This document shows, one piece after another, positions 34,871 to 47,098 of a DNA stretch of 64,000 nt; within the stretch, counting starts at the first letter, position 1; every line of letters begins with the position of its first letter. The notes under the pieces are model-generated. The model saw nothing but the letters and a program-made list of their open reading frames with translations, made no database searches and had not been told where the DNA came from. The translations under genes were made by a program, and so were the position numbers. The stretch is from Saururus chinensis (Eukaryota > Streptophyta > Magnoliopsida > Piperales > Saururaceae): assembly GCA_035235625.1 (NCBI GenBank), contig CP141140.1:40667351-40731350 (forward strand), in the 5' to 3' direction.

Positions 34871-37071
34871 TAGCCTACATCAATTACCTTGCAGCTAGCC
34901 AACCGTTATGTGTGTCAGCCTCGAGGAGTCAATGAGGATGTCTTAGTAAGGATTGACTAGTTTTTTTTTCCATTGATTTTCTTGTGTTAGTTATGGAAAC
35001 CATTGCCATTCTAGGTCGTCCTTTCCTTTTCATAGCTAATGCATGCATCAATTGTAGAGCAAAGGTAATGGAGATGTCCTTCTGGAACATGAAAGTGCAA
35101 CTAAATATTTTTTACACGTTTATCTGTTTACCTGCGACTTATGATGCTGATTGTATTATGGTAGACAATTTTAAGTTCAATGCTTTTTGATAGAGGTTCA
35201 TCTTTTGTAGTGGCATCCCATAATCAAGTCGTGCCTTCTAGTTTTCCTAAGTCATCCTTTTGGAGACTTAAAAGAAGAGTCAATGACAATCTCTACCAAT
35301 CGTCATCACATATTTGAGAGTGTTTGCATTGTCGAGCTAAAGATAATAAACTTAGCATTTCTTTGGACGCAACCCACATTTTTTATATATTTTTTCCTTC
35401 ATTTTGCTTATCTTTTTAGCTTTATTTACAATTTTATTTATTTATTTTTCTCTACTTTTGTTTTTTTTTCTCATTATAGTCTTTGTTTCTTTTGTGGGAT
35501 ATAGTACTTTAGGTTTAGGGGAATGTTTATCACTTATATTTATCTCTTTTCTCTCAATCCTATGTACTTCACTTTCATATTAGTAATTTAGTTGTTGCAC
35601 TTAGGTGATATTTTTCTTTCCCTTTCTTACTTATTCTTGTCATTGTAGTATATATCTTCTTTAACATGGACAATGTTCAATTTAAGTTTGGGGGGTAGAA
35701 CGGTATTTTCTTTCTTATTTTTCTTTTAGGATGTTTTAGAGTAATTTTGTTATTTTTATCAACTTTTTTATGTTGTTTTATTACCTATTTTCTTTTAAAA
35801 GCATATGTATTTAAAGAGATCAATGTCACGTAAAAAGTTTAAGTAATTAATTAAGTGTTGAAAGCGATTGCGTGAGTAATTTAAGTTCTATTTTCTTTAT
35901 CTTGAAAAGTTATACTTATATTTTTAAATCACATTTCACACACTTAAAACTTGTAGGAATATAATTTTATAATTTATTACTTGTAATCTTAGTGGGATAT
36001 CTTTAACTGAGCATAATTTTTAAAACATGGCATTCGAGTAATTTTTAATGTTTTACGATAGATCTTTATGTATGGCTATTATTTGAAAAAAAATTGGGAT
36101 AAGTGTATAATGATAAAAATGATGAAAAAAGAGTTGAAAAAAAGAAATATTTTGAATAATTGAAAAAATGAAAAAAAAAAGAGAATAAAGGTCTATTTCT
36201 CTTTTCATGGAGTAACCGGGCCTCGTGCCTCGTGCCTCGGCAAGCACAAGAGTTCGCGTCAAAAGGTGAAAAGTTGAGATAAATTTTTTTATGACTTGCA
36301 TGGTTATGTAGCATTTATAGTTCGAGTTATTAAGCTTGAGGGGTGTCTCAACCCTAGTGCATTGAGCCAATTGGATTATGGACACTTGCCTAATACTTGT
36401 TACATGAACTATTTAGAAAGCTTAATAGAACTAAGTATTGCGCGAGTCATATTTTGAGGTATATTATGTTATTATTCCCTAAATTTTTGTTGAAATTTGA
36501 AGGTCATTACATGAGCTTTTATTATGAGATGTTGAGGATGAAAGATTGTCATTGTCATATTTTTGAGTTAGTAAACTTTAATGAGTTTGGTTAATGGGTC
36601 ACATAAGATATGCTTGTTAATAAAGAATAAAATTGCATGACTAGAGGTTTCTATGCTTCATGGTTTTGAAATGGATATATGTAGTTGCACAATTATTTCC
36701 AAGATAAGGCTATAGAATGGATGATTCCTTACTTAAAAGTGATCAGATCGAAATTATTTTCTTGTGCCAAGTGTTTGTGGTTAGTTCTTTTTAAAAATTA
36801 CTTCATGTTTAGAAGGGAATTTTTTTTTTACTTTTGTTTTTTTTGTTTTATTTCTTTTCTTAGGTTTAGATGTTCAAGGGAATCATTACTGCAAACCCTC
36901 ACGAATATAACTCGTCTAACTAGGGACACATATGGGTTTAAAGGATTGTTTCATACACTAAATGCAATCGTGATTCCATACAAAAGTGGCATTTATTTAT
37001 TTTTCTAGATTGGTTGTTCTTTTTTGTTTTGTTTTGCTCGAGGACTAGCAAAATATAGGTTTGGAGGTATT
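34871..37071 (+). mobile_element. Athila-like gypsy fragment: protease and 3' non-coding region
   Basis: At 34890-35180 one finds LANRYVCQPRGV, then a frame with TIAILGRPFLFIANACINC and WNMKVQLNIF. This is the Athila/Tat-type aspartic protease region (ILGRPFLAT in relatives). RT, RNase H and integrase are absent. The sequence passes instead into T-rich non-coding DNA with purine tracts AAGTTTGGGGGG (35682) and GCTCGAGGACTAGCAAAATATAGG (split here as GCTCGAGGACTAGC and AAAATATAGG, 37037-37060). That last text is typical of the region just before an Athila 3' LTR. An internal deletion of pol is the simplest reading. Confidence 0.65.
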
Positions 37072-37654
37072 TGATAAATGTGAATTATATTTATTTTATA
37101 CGCATTTTTAACTAATTTGCTAGTATAATATTAGGTTATTTTAGAGTTAATTATGATTTATTTATATTAAGATAGATATTAATATTTTAGTTTAATTATT
37201 AATTAATTCAAGAGTTATTAGTAGTTTAGGCATGTAGTTGAATGAAGTTGGGATTTTATTTATGTTCTACATGTCTAAAATGTAAAGTTTTTATGTTTTG
37301 TAGGTAAGATACATTTCTTGAGGGCCTTGGACGATGTTTGAAATAATTTAGAACATGCTTGACACACTTTTAAAATAATTTGGACAACTTTTCGGAGTTA
37401 TAAATTTGTTGAAAATTAATATGGATGTGAATAAAAGAGCTTAACGAACATAGTAAAAAACTGGATAGGAATATGGATTGTCCAATGAACAAACTTAGCT
37501 TCATGAACATAACTAGACACAAAACTGTCTAGATTGTAGAAATAGTATAGTCGTTCAAATGGGCATGTAGGGTGCTCAAACGTGATAACATGCAATTTCT
37601 TATTGTAGGACAATTTTGAGTCATTTTCCTATTAAACTTCCTCTTATGACTTAT
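37072..37654 (+). repeat. Left part of an Athila-like 3' LTR
   Basis: It begins TGATAAATGTGAATT directly after the purine-rich GGTTTGGAGGTATT. It is interrupted at 37655 by a minus-strand LTR. The continuation is inferred to lie at 53041-54296. A GTTCAAATGGGCA motif at 37554 recalls the GTTCAAATGGCC motifs in family A LTRs. Confidence 0.45.
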
Positions 37655-39672
37655 TGTAACACGAGAAATTTTTCATCACATTTTCTTTACAATTTATGGA
37701 AATTGTTTACAATATAACGGCTGTAAATTAGGAAAATGATGAATATGAAGCCTGTGGAAATAGTTCATAATTTAAAACATCACACATCAATTTTTTCTAT
37801 CTAAATTTTTACTTATTCAAACATCGTACAGTCAAACCAAATATACTCAGGCACTACTCAAAAACAAACGTACGAATAAATTTCTATGATCATAGACTTT
37901 AAATACAAATATCTCCCAGGCATCCTTGAGTGCAAGTTTCATAACAATCAACAGTTTAATCCAAATTACAAGTCCAGAAAGCATAAACACTTCAATTCTC
38001 ATCTTATACAATACAAGAGATCATGGTACAAATAATGTTCACAGTGAGTCAAGGATATACCTGAGTCAAACGAAATCAATTCATTATGGAAATGAGCATC
38101 CATCTTCAGGAGCACTCCATCACAAACCTGCAAAAGCCTCCCAAACAATAGGGCTAAAAAAATAGGGTAATGAGTATTTTCATACTCAATAAGAAAATAC
38201 CCAATAGGGGAGTTCTAAACAGTGAGTTCTATAAGTCTATACATAGATGCGTTCATGTAACTCAAACATGAAGCAGGCAGGCATATAATAATCATGCACA
38301 TACGCATACAGTCATGTCAAACACACACTACAAAACCAATCTTACACATACACTCTTAAATAGAGTCTTACCAACTTACTCATGCAATCATATGCTTACT
38401 CATACAACTTACACATATTTGTATGACCTTACTCGTACAATCTTACTTGTACAACCTTGCTTGTACAACCTTACGCTACAATCTTACGCTACAATCTTGC
38501 TCAAAAACATACACTTCTTGCTTAGAATCTTACGCTTACAGTCTTGCTCAAAATCTAAATAACCATGATTTCATATTCCCCACACATGTGTGTTCATGCA
38601 TTTCTTAAGTACATGACCAATGCTTTGATATAAGCTCATAAGGCAAAACACGAACGCTTAAACACATTCAAATCATGATTACCAACTGAAATCTAGGGTG
38701 AAATCTACCATAAACCATAAATCTATTCATGTAAAATCAAATGCTTAACTCCTACAAGCATGATTAGTCTACACATGAAGTAATAACATAATGACATCAT
38801 TCACTCACAATCCATTCCATTATATGTTGACATAGCTTATCATTTACCCTGTAATATCCCTGCTGGAAAAAGATTCCATCATCCATAGATTCAACATAAT
38901 TCAATATTAACATGTATAACTGCCAACATATAATTCCACATAGCAAGTAATTAAGCATACTCCATAAATCTCCATCACAAATTCTACACCCTTCCAGTAG
39001 CTTAATTCCAACAGAAAACACTCTCCACAAACATTGGAAGCATCAATTGGGAGGAAAACATCTAAATAAGCATGAAAATAGAAAATGGCAAAATTGTTGT
39101 GTGGCCAATTGATTGGCTTGGCAGACCGTTCGATTGGCCCGATTGATCGGCCTGTTGGCCCGATCGATTGCCAAAACATAGTTCGAACCTTCTTCCTTTC
39201 GAAATTCAATACTGAAACACCATTGAAGAACTCTAAAACCTTCATCCCAAGTCTCATACCCCATCCAAATTCAATCAAACATTCTAGAAAGCTAATTGAA
39301 CCCATTCAAAGGTAAAACCCTAAGAAATCAAGGCAAGAGATTAACATTTCATAAATCTACCATTAAAGAACGAATCAAGAAAACCCATTCAAGCAAAACC
39401 CATCAAAATTGAGATTTTACCATAACAAGGCTAAGATTTGAAAACCCTTTACTTCTGCACCTGATTTGAGTAAAAAATCCTTCAATCACCTTCGAAACCT
39501 TCCAAAAGCAAGATTTTTATGTTAAAACACACCTAAACTCTATTTAGACTTGAAAATCATAAAGCAAACCGTAGATCTAGAGCATAGGAGGCATAAAAAT
39601 TGAATTTTAAAGGTTAGGGTTTGAAATAGAGAAGTAAAATAGTGATTAAATGGTTTGAAATCAGATTGAATC

Positions 39673-41702
39673 TGTAATGCCCCGACCCGAGACGGGGCCA
39701 CAAAAATTCTCTAATCAATTTTTTTCTTCCTTAAACAAGGAATCATCATATGTGTGCAAGAGGTACAATGCTCATCTATGCACTACGGAGCTTCAAAGCT
39801 TCCCTGTACGTAGACTCAAGTTGTAATGTTTACATACACATGATAAAGCTTCAAAGTTCGTCACATGTAGGTTAGATTAAAACTTATAATTATAATTATA
39901 ATTGATTTGGATCCGGTCAACATTGCCATGCTAATTGTTGCCTATGCACATATTGGATAACATTCACAATATTATTCCAATATAATCTGATCCGGATGTA
40001 GTTTTGCCTAATGGCTATTACATATATCAGACATCATAAAATCATATTTGTTATAATATGTATATTCTTATACTCAAATATATCATTCAGAGTTAGATTT
40101 AAATCTCATAAATCATTGAAGTCAGACAGAAGTCCCATAAATCATATTTATTATCAAAATCAAATAGAAATCTCATAAATCATTGAAATCATACTAAATT
40201 TTGCAATCTATCGGAGTCAAGTAGAAGTTAATAAATCAACGAAATCGTACATCTCGCTCTATCACCGAGTGAGATTAATTACATTCACATGTCTTGCTCT
40301 ATCACTGAGCCAAGACCGAACATAACATACATCTCGCTCTATCACTGACCTGAAACCGGACACACACACACCACACGTCTCGCTCTACCCTAGAACTAGA
40401 CGAAACATAAACAGGTCACATCAAAGTATAGCAAATTAGAACACAAAGGATCATAGCATAGCACACACCCCAATTTAGTGTATGCAGCTCTATAATTTAA
40501 ACAGGAGGTCAGAAATGCTTACTCCCCTGATGTCTCGAAAGGCAACGGCATTCGGAGTTGCTCGTTCCTTATAGGCATCCTCCTTTTCAGATTTGGGGGC
40601 AGTGGACGGAGCCTCCTTTAGCCACCATACGTTCCTCACCTTGCACCGAAAGACAACGCACAAATGCTCCCCTTCCCAGAGACTCTTCACGTTTTCTTTG
40701 GATTTGGGTGGCGGACATAACCTCCCCCACTTGGGGATGTTCCTCACACATTGTGGCCCTTTGGTAGAGGGTAGAGTCTCTCCTACTTTGGACCACTTTT
40801 CTTGATTTTGCCCGGTGACGGAGGACGAATCCCCTCTTGTTCCTATCCTCCTTTTACTTTCTCCGGCACTCGAGCAGGACCTCTTCTTGTTTTGAGACAT
40901 TTCTTTCTTATACAGTCATCAACTCAAAGAACATACCCCTCCATTGCATAGAACACACTTGATTTAGTCCAGAATGCCTCTTGAACAGACTAAATCAGAC
41001 TTGGGATGATTAGAAACAGAGAAAAAGTTCTCTTTGCTTAAGGACGATGAGCAGAACCTCTCATTGTCTTGGGGCATTTCCTCCTTATATGGTCTCCAAC
41101 TCAAAGAAAGGCCCCCTTCATTGTTTAGAGCACACTCAATTTACTTAAGAACACCTCTTGAACGGCCTTAATCGGACTTAGAATGCTTAGAAACGAAGGA
41201 AATGGGGGTCAGGTGTGAAAAACTATTCGAAATGGGGTTTAAATAGACCCTGGCGTGCCGGAACCACGGCCCTCGCTGTACGTGGTGGCCATCATTTTGA
41301 TGGCACACCCATGATTTTGTGGGAGCACATCACGTCGTGGCGGTTGCACACTCTGCAGTGCACGTGTTCGCGCCATTTTTTTTATATATCTTTATCTTCA
41401 AATGCACATAACTTTCAACCCGGAATCGGATTAGCATGTTCTTGGTACCATTGGACTCATATCATCAAGCTCTTCGATACTGGTATACTTAGAGAAGTAT
41501 ATCATGCTCTTTCTAAGAGAGTCCCTCCTAATTTATACACTTTCCGAGGTCGTAACTTCTGGTCATGATCTCCATTTCGCGCATTCTTTGATTCATTACA
41601 TTCGTTTCTTCAAGTTCTACTCATTTATGGAGGCTTCAATCTTTAAAGCCCTCTATAATTCAACCCTTTAGGTTAGACATAATCGAAAAACAAGTCGTTA
41701 CA
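39673..41702 (-). repeat. 3' LTR of the LARD-like element, 2030 bp
   Basis: Plus-strand text runs TGTAATGCCCCGACCC...AAGTCGTTACA. It closely matches 48491-50421, for example in the CATCTCGCTCTATCAC repeats (40250-40400) and the block ending GGAGGTCAGAAATGC. Its TATA-like TTTAAATAGACC (41236, read on minus) lies at the same place as in the 5' LTR. Confidence 0.85.
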
Positions 41703-41719
41703 TTCTTCCCCCTTAAACG
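41703..41719 (-). other. Polypurine tract of the LARD-like element
   Basis: TTCTTCCCCCTTAAACG on the plus strand is CGTTTAAGGGGGAAGAA on the minus strand, immediately before the 3' LTR start. It fixes the element's orientation. Confidence 0.8.
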
Positions 41720-42189
41720 AATTACATCCTCGCAATTCACCCAAAATATTCATCAAAACACATCTAATTCAAAATAAGTATCTAATAAAATCTGATAAGT
41801 AATCGGAGATGTAATCGTAAATAGAGTTCAATAAATCATATATGAAAGGAATCCAATCTTAAAATTGGATAACACATTCATAAACAGAATTTGATAATTT
41901 ATGATCATATAAAATATTTTAAACAAAATTTGATTTATGATCGGATAATATTATGCAAAATCTAATACTTAATTCAAAGTCAAACAAATAATTGTTCAAA
42001 AATTTGACATGTCATTCAAAATCAGACATATCATTCTTTCAAAATTAAATAAATTGATCATTCATCAAAATCTGATAAATCGTTCATAAACAAAATCCGA
42101 TAGTTAATTCAAAATCGGATAAATCTTTGTTCAGAAATTCTGATTTGTCGCTCAAAATCAGACATTTTGTTCTTTCAAAATTCGATAAA

Positions 42190-42735
42190 TCAATATTTAA
42201 TCAAAGAGCCATAATACTTAACGGCTTACTCCTACACTCATGGGGACACGGAAGGCAAAAAGATAGATGCCTTCCTATGATGCTCCACACCTGTGTGTGC
42301 CAAACTGATTATGTTTCTTGGTGGGTATCCTTATTTAAATCCATGATACCGAACGGCTTACCCCCGCACTCATGGGGCCACAAAGGCCAGAAGGATAGGA
42401 GTTTTCCCATGATGCTCCACACCTGTACACGCCAAAACTGATTATATATCTCGGTGGGTATCCTTATTTAAATCCGTGATACCAAACGGCTTACTCCCGC
42501 ACTCATGGGGCCACAAAGCAAGAATGGTAGGAGATTTCCCATGATGCTTCACACTTATGCGTGCCAGAACCAAGTGTTTCTCTCAGTGGATATCCATATT
42601 TAAATCCGTGATACCGAACGGCTTACCCCCGCACTCATGGGGACACAGAGGCCAGAAGGATAGGAGCTTTCTCATGATACTCCACACCTGTGCACACTAG
42701 AACCAATTATATATTTTGGTAGGTATCCAGAATTG
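42190..42735 (-). repeat. 132 bp tandem array, four copies
   Basis: ACGGCTTAC marks the units at 42221, 42353, 42486 and 42618 (spacings 132, 133, 132). Each unit has CCCGCACTCATGGGG, a CAAAGGCCAGAAGGATAGGA-like part and GATGCTCCACACCTG. One more diverged unit is at about 43853-43960 in the neighbouring LTR. Such arrays between pol and the 3' LTR are known in Tat-type gypsy elements as seeds of satellite DNA. Confidence 0.88.
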
Positions 42736-42869
42736 ATAGCTTTTGGGCTTTATATTAAATAACATTCATAGATTTCGAAGACCCAAATCATCAAAATCTT
42801 CATCATCAAATCAAATTCAAAACAAATATTTCTAATTAAACCAGATTTGAAATCGCAATTCATTTCAAT

Positions 42870-43477
42870 ACACTAGTGGAATCAATCTTGAAGCTATCCA
42901 CTAACACCTCATGTCCCATACCACGGGTGTTTGATGATTCTTCTTAGTAATTCCACAGGCAATTTAGTTAAATTTACTAAATCTCAAATCAGTTTTCAAA
43001 TTACAGAGGATTTGAAATTAGATTTTATATCAAATCCACTAGCAGATTCAACCGTAGAGCAATCCACTAACGCCTAATATTTCATACCACAGGTGCTAAG
43101 TGATTCCTCTTTAGCAGTTCCACTATTTTTCATAATAGATTTAAAGAGAACTTTCAAAATATTGATATTTTAACATTAAATTTTGTATCAATATATCGGT
43201 AGAATTTATTGCAGAGTTATCCACTAACACCTCACTTTCTATACCGTGGGTGTTTGGTAGTCACTCTTAGGTTGTTCTACCGCCTTTGAAATCAAATTTA
43301 TTTCTGAATCAAAAAATATTTTCAAAAATGAATAGTTCAAAATCAAATTTTATTTCAATACACTAGTAGAATTAACTATAGAGTTTTCCATTAGTGTCTC
43401 ATGTCCCATACCATGAATGTTTGGTGGTTACTCTTAGGTAGTTCTACTGCCTTTGAAAGTAATTTAATTTTAGAATA
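42870..43477 (-). repeat. About 165 bp tandem array, four copies plus a displaced fifth
   Basis: CCACTAACRCC-type landmarks lie at 42898, 43064, 43221 and 43388 (spacings 166, 157, 167). Each is followed by a CCATACCRYGGGTGTTTGRTG-like segment and a TTCYACNGCCTTTG end. Part of a fifth unit continues at 47101-47150, beyond the inserted LTR, so the array was split by that insertion. Confidence 0.8.
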
Positions 43478-45060
43478 TGTCAGAGTAATTGCACAGCCAA
43501 GAATTTTAAAACATATTAACAAAAAGTTTATAACATAAGCTTAATATACATACCAAAGTTTATTGTACATAGAGCTAGTAGTTATACAAAAATATACTTA
43601 ACTTGGCACATCGTGCCTTTACATATCGGTCATATATATTTACATTATTTTTCTAATGTAGCAAACACATAACTATTTGAAATTTTTTTCCTCTTTCACT
43701 TCTCCCATCGTTACATCACCTGCAAAGTCTTGAGGTGCATGAGTATATTTATACTCAGTAGGATTGTTTAAAATCTAAAAGAAATGCTAAGCAAAACATC
43801 TTTAAAATCAAATCAAAATAAATTCACAAATCCGATTAGATCCACAAGCTGCGATACCCAACGGCCTACCTCTACACTTATGGGACAACGAAGGCCACTA
43901 AGGGAAGGAGTTTCCCCATGATGCTCCACCCTGTGCGTGCCACTAGCCGATTAAACAGTGTACGAAACCACTACACTACATGGTGTGTACAAAATCAATT
44001 CATATCAATATATGTAGCAAAATGATCACATAATTTAAGCAAAAATCCATTCATCGATTAAACCAACATCATACTCATATTTAAATCAAACACTTCAAGA
44101 GAAACTGACTCTGATCAGCAATGCAGTTATTTAGAGTTTAAAACACCCTACCTTAACCTTGGGTATAAGATTCGTAAATATAGAGGCTTCAGACGATAAA
44201 AATAACCCCACCACAGTGCTCAGCTGTAACACCCCGACCCGCACCACCTGACCCGGACCGGGGGTTAGATCGGAAGACACAATCGGAGTGTCAAAAATTA
44301 GCGGAAAAATTAAAACCGACTGACCAGGAGCTGCAGACTCTGAGTGCGAGAGTCGTAATGTTCATATGCGCACTATGGAGCTTTAACGTTCCATTGTGCG
44401 TAGATCAGAATAAACCTAATTTTATAACTAATTTGGATCGGGCCAACGTTATTTTATCGTTGGTTGACTACGTACATATTGGATACCATCTCTAACGTTA
44501 TTCCAATATGATCGGATCCGAACGTAGTTCTGCCTAATGGCTAATACATTTACCAAACATCAGAAAATTATATACGATAAAATACGTATACGTTATATCT
44601 GAATGATTCATCCGGAATCCAACGGAAATCTTACCAGTCGTCGGAGTTAAATGAAAGCCAATAAATCAGAAAACACACATCTCACGTAGGTGAGAAGAAG
44701 ACTAACAAAACACATATCCCACTCTATCATAGAGCGGAGCAGAACACACTACAGAACCTGTTGGATCATATCAGATCATATCAGATTTTACCCGACCATA
44801 CTGGTCATATCAGATCAGAGTATGTCACGTCATAGCAGAGAGCATTTCATATCACAACAGAATAAATCAAGATGTGCAGTCATATAAAGCATATTAAACT
44901 AGAAGGTCAGGAAAGCGTACTCCCCTCCAATTTCGAAAGTGGCGATGTTCGGAGTTGCTCGTTTCCTCAGAGCGTCCGCCCTTTCCGATCCGGAGGCTGC
45001 GGCCAGAACCTCATGTAACTTCGGAATACTTTACCCTTCTTGTGTCCGTAGACGGAAGAC

Positions 45061-45190
45061 AGAACCTCCCCTTACCCGGAGACATTTTACCCTCACAGCG
45101 CCAGTAGGCAGCGGACAGAACCTCCCCTTGTCCGAGACACTTTTCCCTTCCCGTGCCCATAGGCAACGGGCAGAACCTCCCCTTACCCTT
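45061..45190 (-). repeat. 55-56 bp minisatellite in the solo LTR
   Basis: AGAACCTCC starts at 45061, 45117 and 45172, with the ACCTCCCCTT...GTAGGC(A/G)GCGG unit between. A further unit lies at about 45400. In the related LTRs only one or two degenerate units are seen (near 40710 and 49390). Confidence 0.75.
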
Positions 45191-45568
45191 GGGATGTTTC
45201 TCACACAAAACATTGATAATTCGAGGAGTGGATGCTTCCATTGCATTGCTCACCATCGAATTAGCTAGGAAGGCCTCTTAAACGACTCTAATCGGATTTA
45301 AAATGAGTAATAAATGAAGAACGAAAGATGAGAAAACGTGGGAGAATTTCCCCTTACCCGGAGATATTTTACCCTTTTCGCGCCCGTAGGCGGCGGACAT
45401 AACCTCCCCTTGGCCCGGGACGTTTCCCCTATATAGAGTTGCTAACTTGAAAAATTGACGCTTCCATTGCGTAGAGCACCCTCGATTTAGCTAGGAACGC
45501 ATTTTGAACGGAAGAAAACGGACGCAGAATGACTCCAGAAGCTCTTCCAGAACAATGAACGAAATGAG

Positions 45569-45645
45569 CTATTTATAGAAAACTGGCGTGCGAGCGTACG
45601 GAAGAAGAGGAAAGACGCGCGCACAAGCTTGCGCCACGTGGCGCG
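45569..45645 (-). promoter_or_regulatory. LTR promoter: TATA box and palindromic G-box
   Basis: On the minus strand CTATAAATAG (45579-45570) is a consensus TATA box. About 55 bp upstream is GCGCCACGTGGCGC (45644-45631), a perfect palindrome around the G-box CACGTG, the usual target of plant bZIP and bHLH factors. Upstream of that lies the CpG-dense block to about 45910. Activity is not shown by sequence alone. Confidence 0.6.
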
Positions 45646-47098
45646 TTCTAAATGGACAATAAACAAGGTCGGCGCGCGCGGCGCACGTGTCACGCGCGCC
45701 ACATCGCATCGCGCGCGGCGGACGCGATCGCGCGTCTAACGCGCAACGCGCGCGTTCACCGCGCGTCCCGCGCGCGTCACGCGGTCAGCCGCGCGATCGC
45801 GCGGGACCCGCGTCGCGCGGACGGCCGCGATCGCGCGCCATCACGCGGCGCGCGGCTCCCCAGCGCGGCTCAGGTGCAGCTCGGCTCCGGCTCGGCTCGA
45901 CTTGGCTGATGACGTCAGCTATTCTGTCTTTTTCTGAATATTTTATTATTATTTTAATTAAACACAATTCCAACTTCAAAACGCGATAACTTTTTATCCC
46001 GAAGTCGGAATCGTACGTTCTTAGTACCGATGGACTCGTATTGACGAGCCCTTCAAAACTAGACCCCACATGGGTAGGTTATCTCGCACTTTTAAAGTGG
46101 GTCCCGCCCATGTGGCACTTTCCCGAGGTCGTAACTTTCGTTCCCGACCTCCGTTTTGAGTGTTCTTGGGTGCGTTGTGTTCGTTACTTCGAGCTCTTCC
46201 CAGATACAGGGATTTTACCTAATGAAACCCCGTAACCCTTATATCAAATTACTAAATTACCCTTAACCCCTCCGGGTTAAGCATAACCGGAAGACGGGTT
46301 GTTACATCAGCGCCATCACTTTAGTAGAGAATGACTTTTGAACGGGTAGAATTGGACTTGAAACAACCCAGAAGCAGTATAAATAAGATATGGAGAAAAC
46401 GAGAAGGAAGATAAGGTTTTCTCGGTCTTAGAGAGGTCGATTTAAGAAAATAACCTTTCCATTGTGAAGAACACCCTCGATTTAGTAGGAAATGGTTTTT
46501 GAATGGGTAAAACAGATGTACTATGGCTCAGAAGTAGAGAAAACAAGGAGAGAATGAGAAATTGGGGGTGAAAACCAATTTTCACCCCCACCCCCCTTTT
46601 ATAGCCAGCGGCACCGCCCGGAGGGAGGTGCCACACCACCAATTTTGACGGTTCAGCCAAGAAAGGCGGTGCGAATGTGCGCGTTAGCGCATTTGTTACG
46701 CTCCCGAATGTGCTAACATGTGTTCATCACGCGTGCTTATTTTTTTAACATAAAGCTTAAAACCTTTGTATCTTTCTATCCCGATCTCCGTTTTGCACGT
46801 TCTTGGTACCATTGGACTCGTATTGACAAATTCATCGATACTAACCCACTTAAAGTAGTATATCGTGCTCTTTTCAAGTGGGTCCCACCTATTTTGTATG
46901 CTTCTCGAAGTCGTAAATTCCGATCCCGACCTCCATTTCGTACGTTTTTTGACTCATTACGTTCGTTTCTTCGTGCTCTACCATAATCTTATAATATATT
47001 ACCACAAAAAAATCTTTAACTAAAAAAAATTATTAAAAGCTCCAAAATCATCTTTATCGAAGAATAAAAATTTTGCTGTGAATTTTTGAGTCATTACA

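Larger units (their letters stand above)
44225..46307 (-). mobile_element. Young solo LTR, 2083 bp
   Basis: It runs TGTAACACCCCGACCC...CGGGTTGTTACA with a perfect 5 bp duplication TCAGC on both sides (44220-44224 and 46308-46312). It is related to the LARD LTRs, with the same landmarks in order. It retains very many CpGs, unlike its relatives, which suggests recent arrival. No internal region is present, so it is a solo LTR. Confidence 0.93.
43478..47098 (-). mobile_element. Another LTR inserted in the array, itself split
   Basis: Plus-strand text runs TGTCAGAGTAATTGC...GAGTCATTACA, interrupted at 44225-46307. About 1.5 kb remain. It has a TATA box TATAAAAG on minus (46604-46597) and a GCGCGTTAGCGC-rich stretch upstream of it. 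The right end resembles the ends of the surrounding LTRs. No target duplication is visible, so the left border at 43478 is tentative. Confidence 0.5.

Noticed and set aside
35355..37008. Hydrophobic reading frames of 73-110 codons
   Set aside because: Phe/Ile-rich translations of T-rich non-coding Athila-like sequence with no conserved features.
45487..46069. Arg/Ala-rich frames of 71-100 codons on both strands
   Set aside because: Produced by the CpG-dense GCGC stretch of a solo LTR; open in several frames at once.
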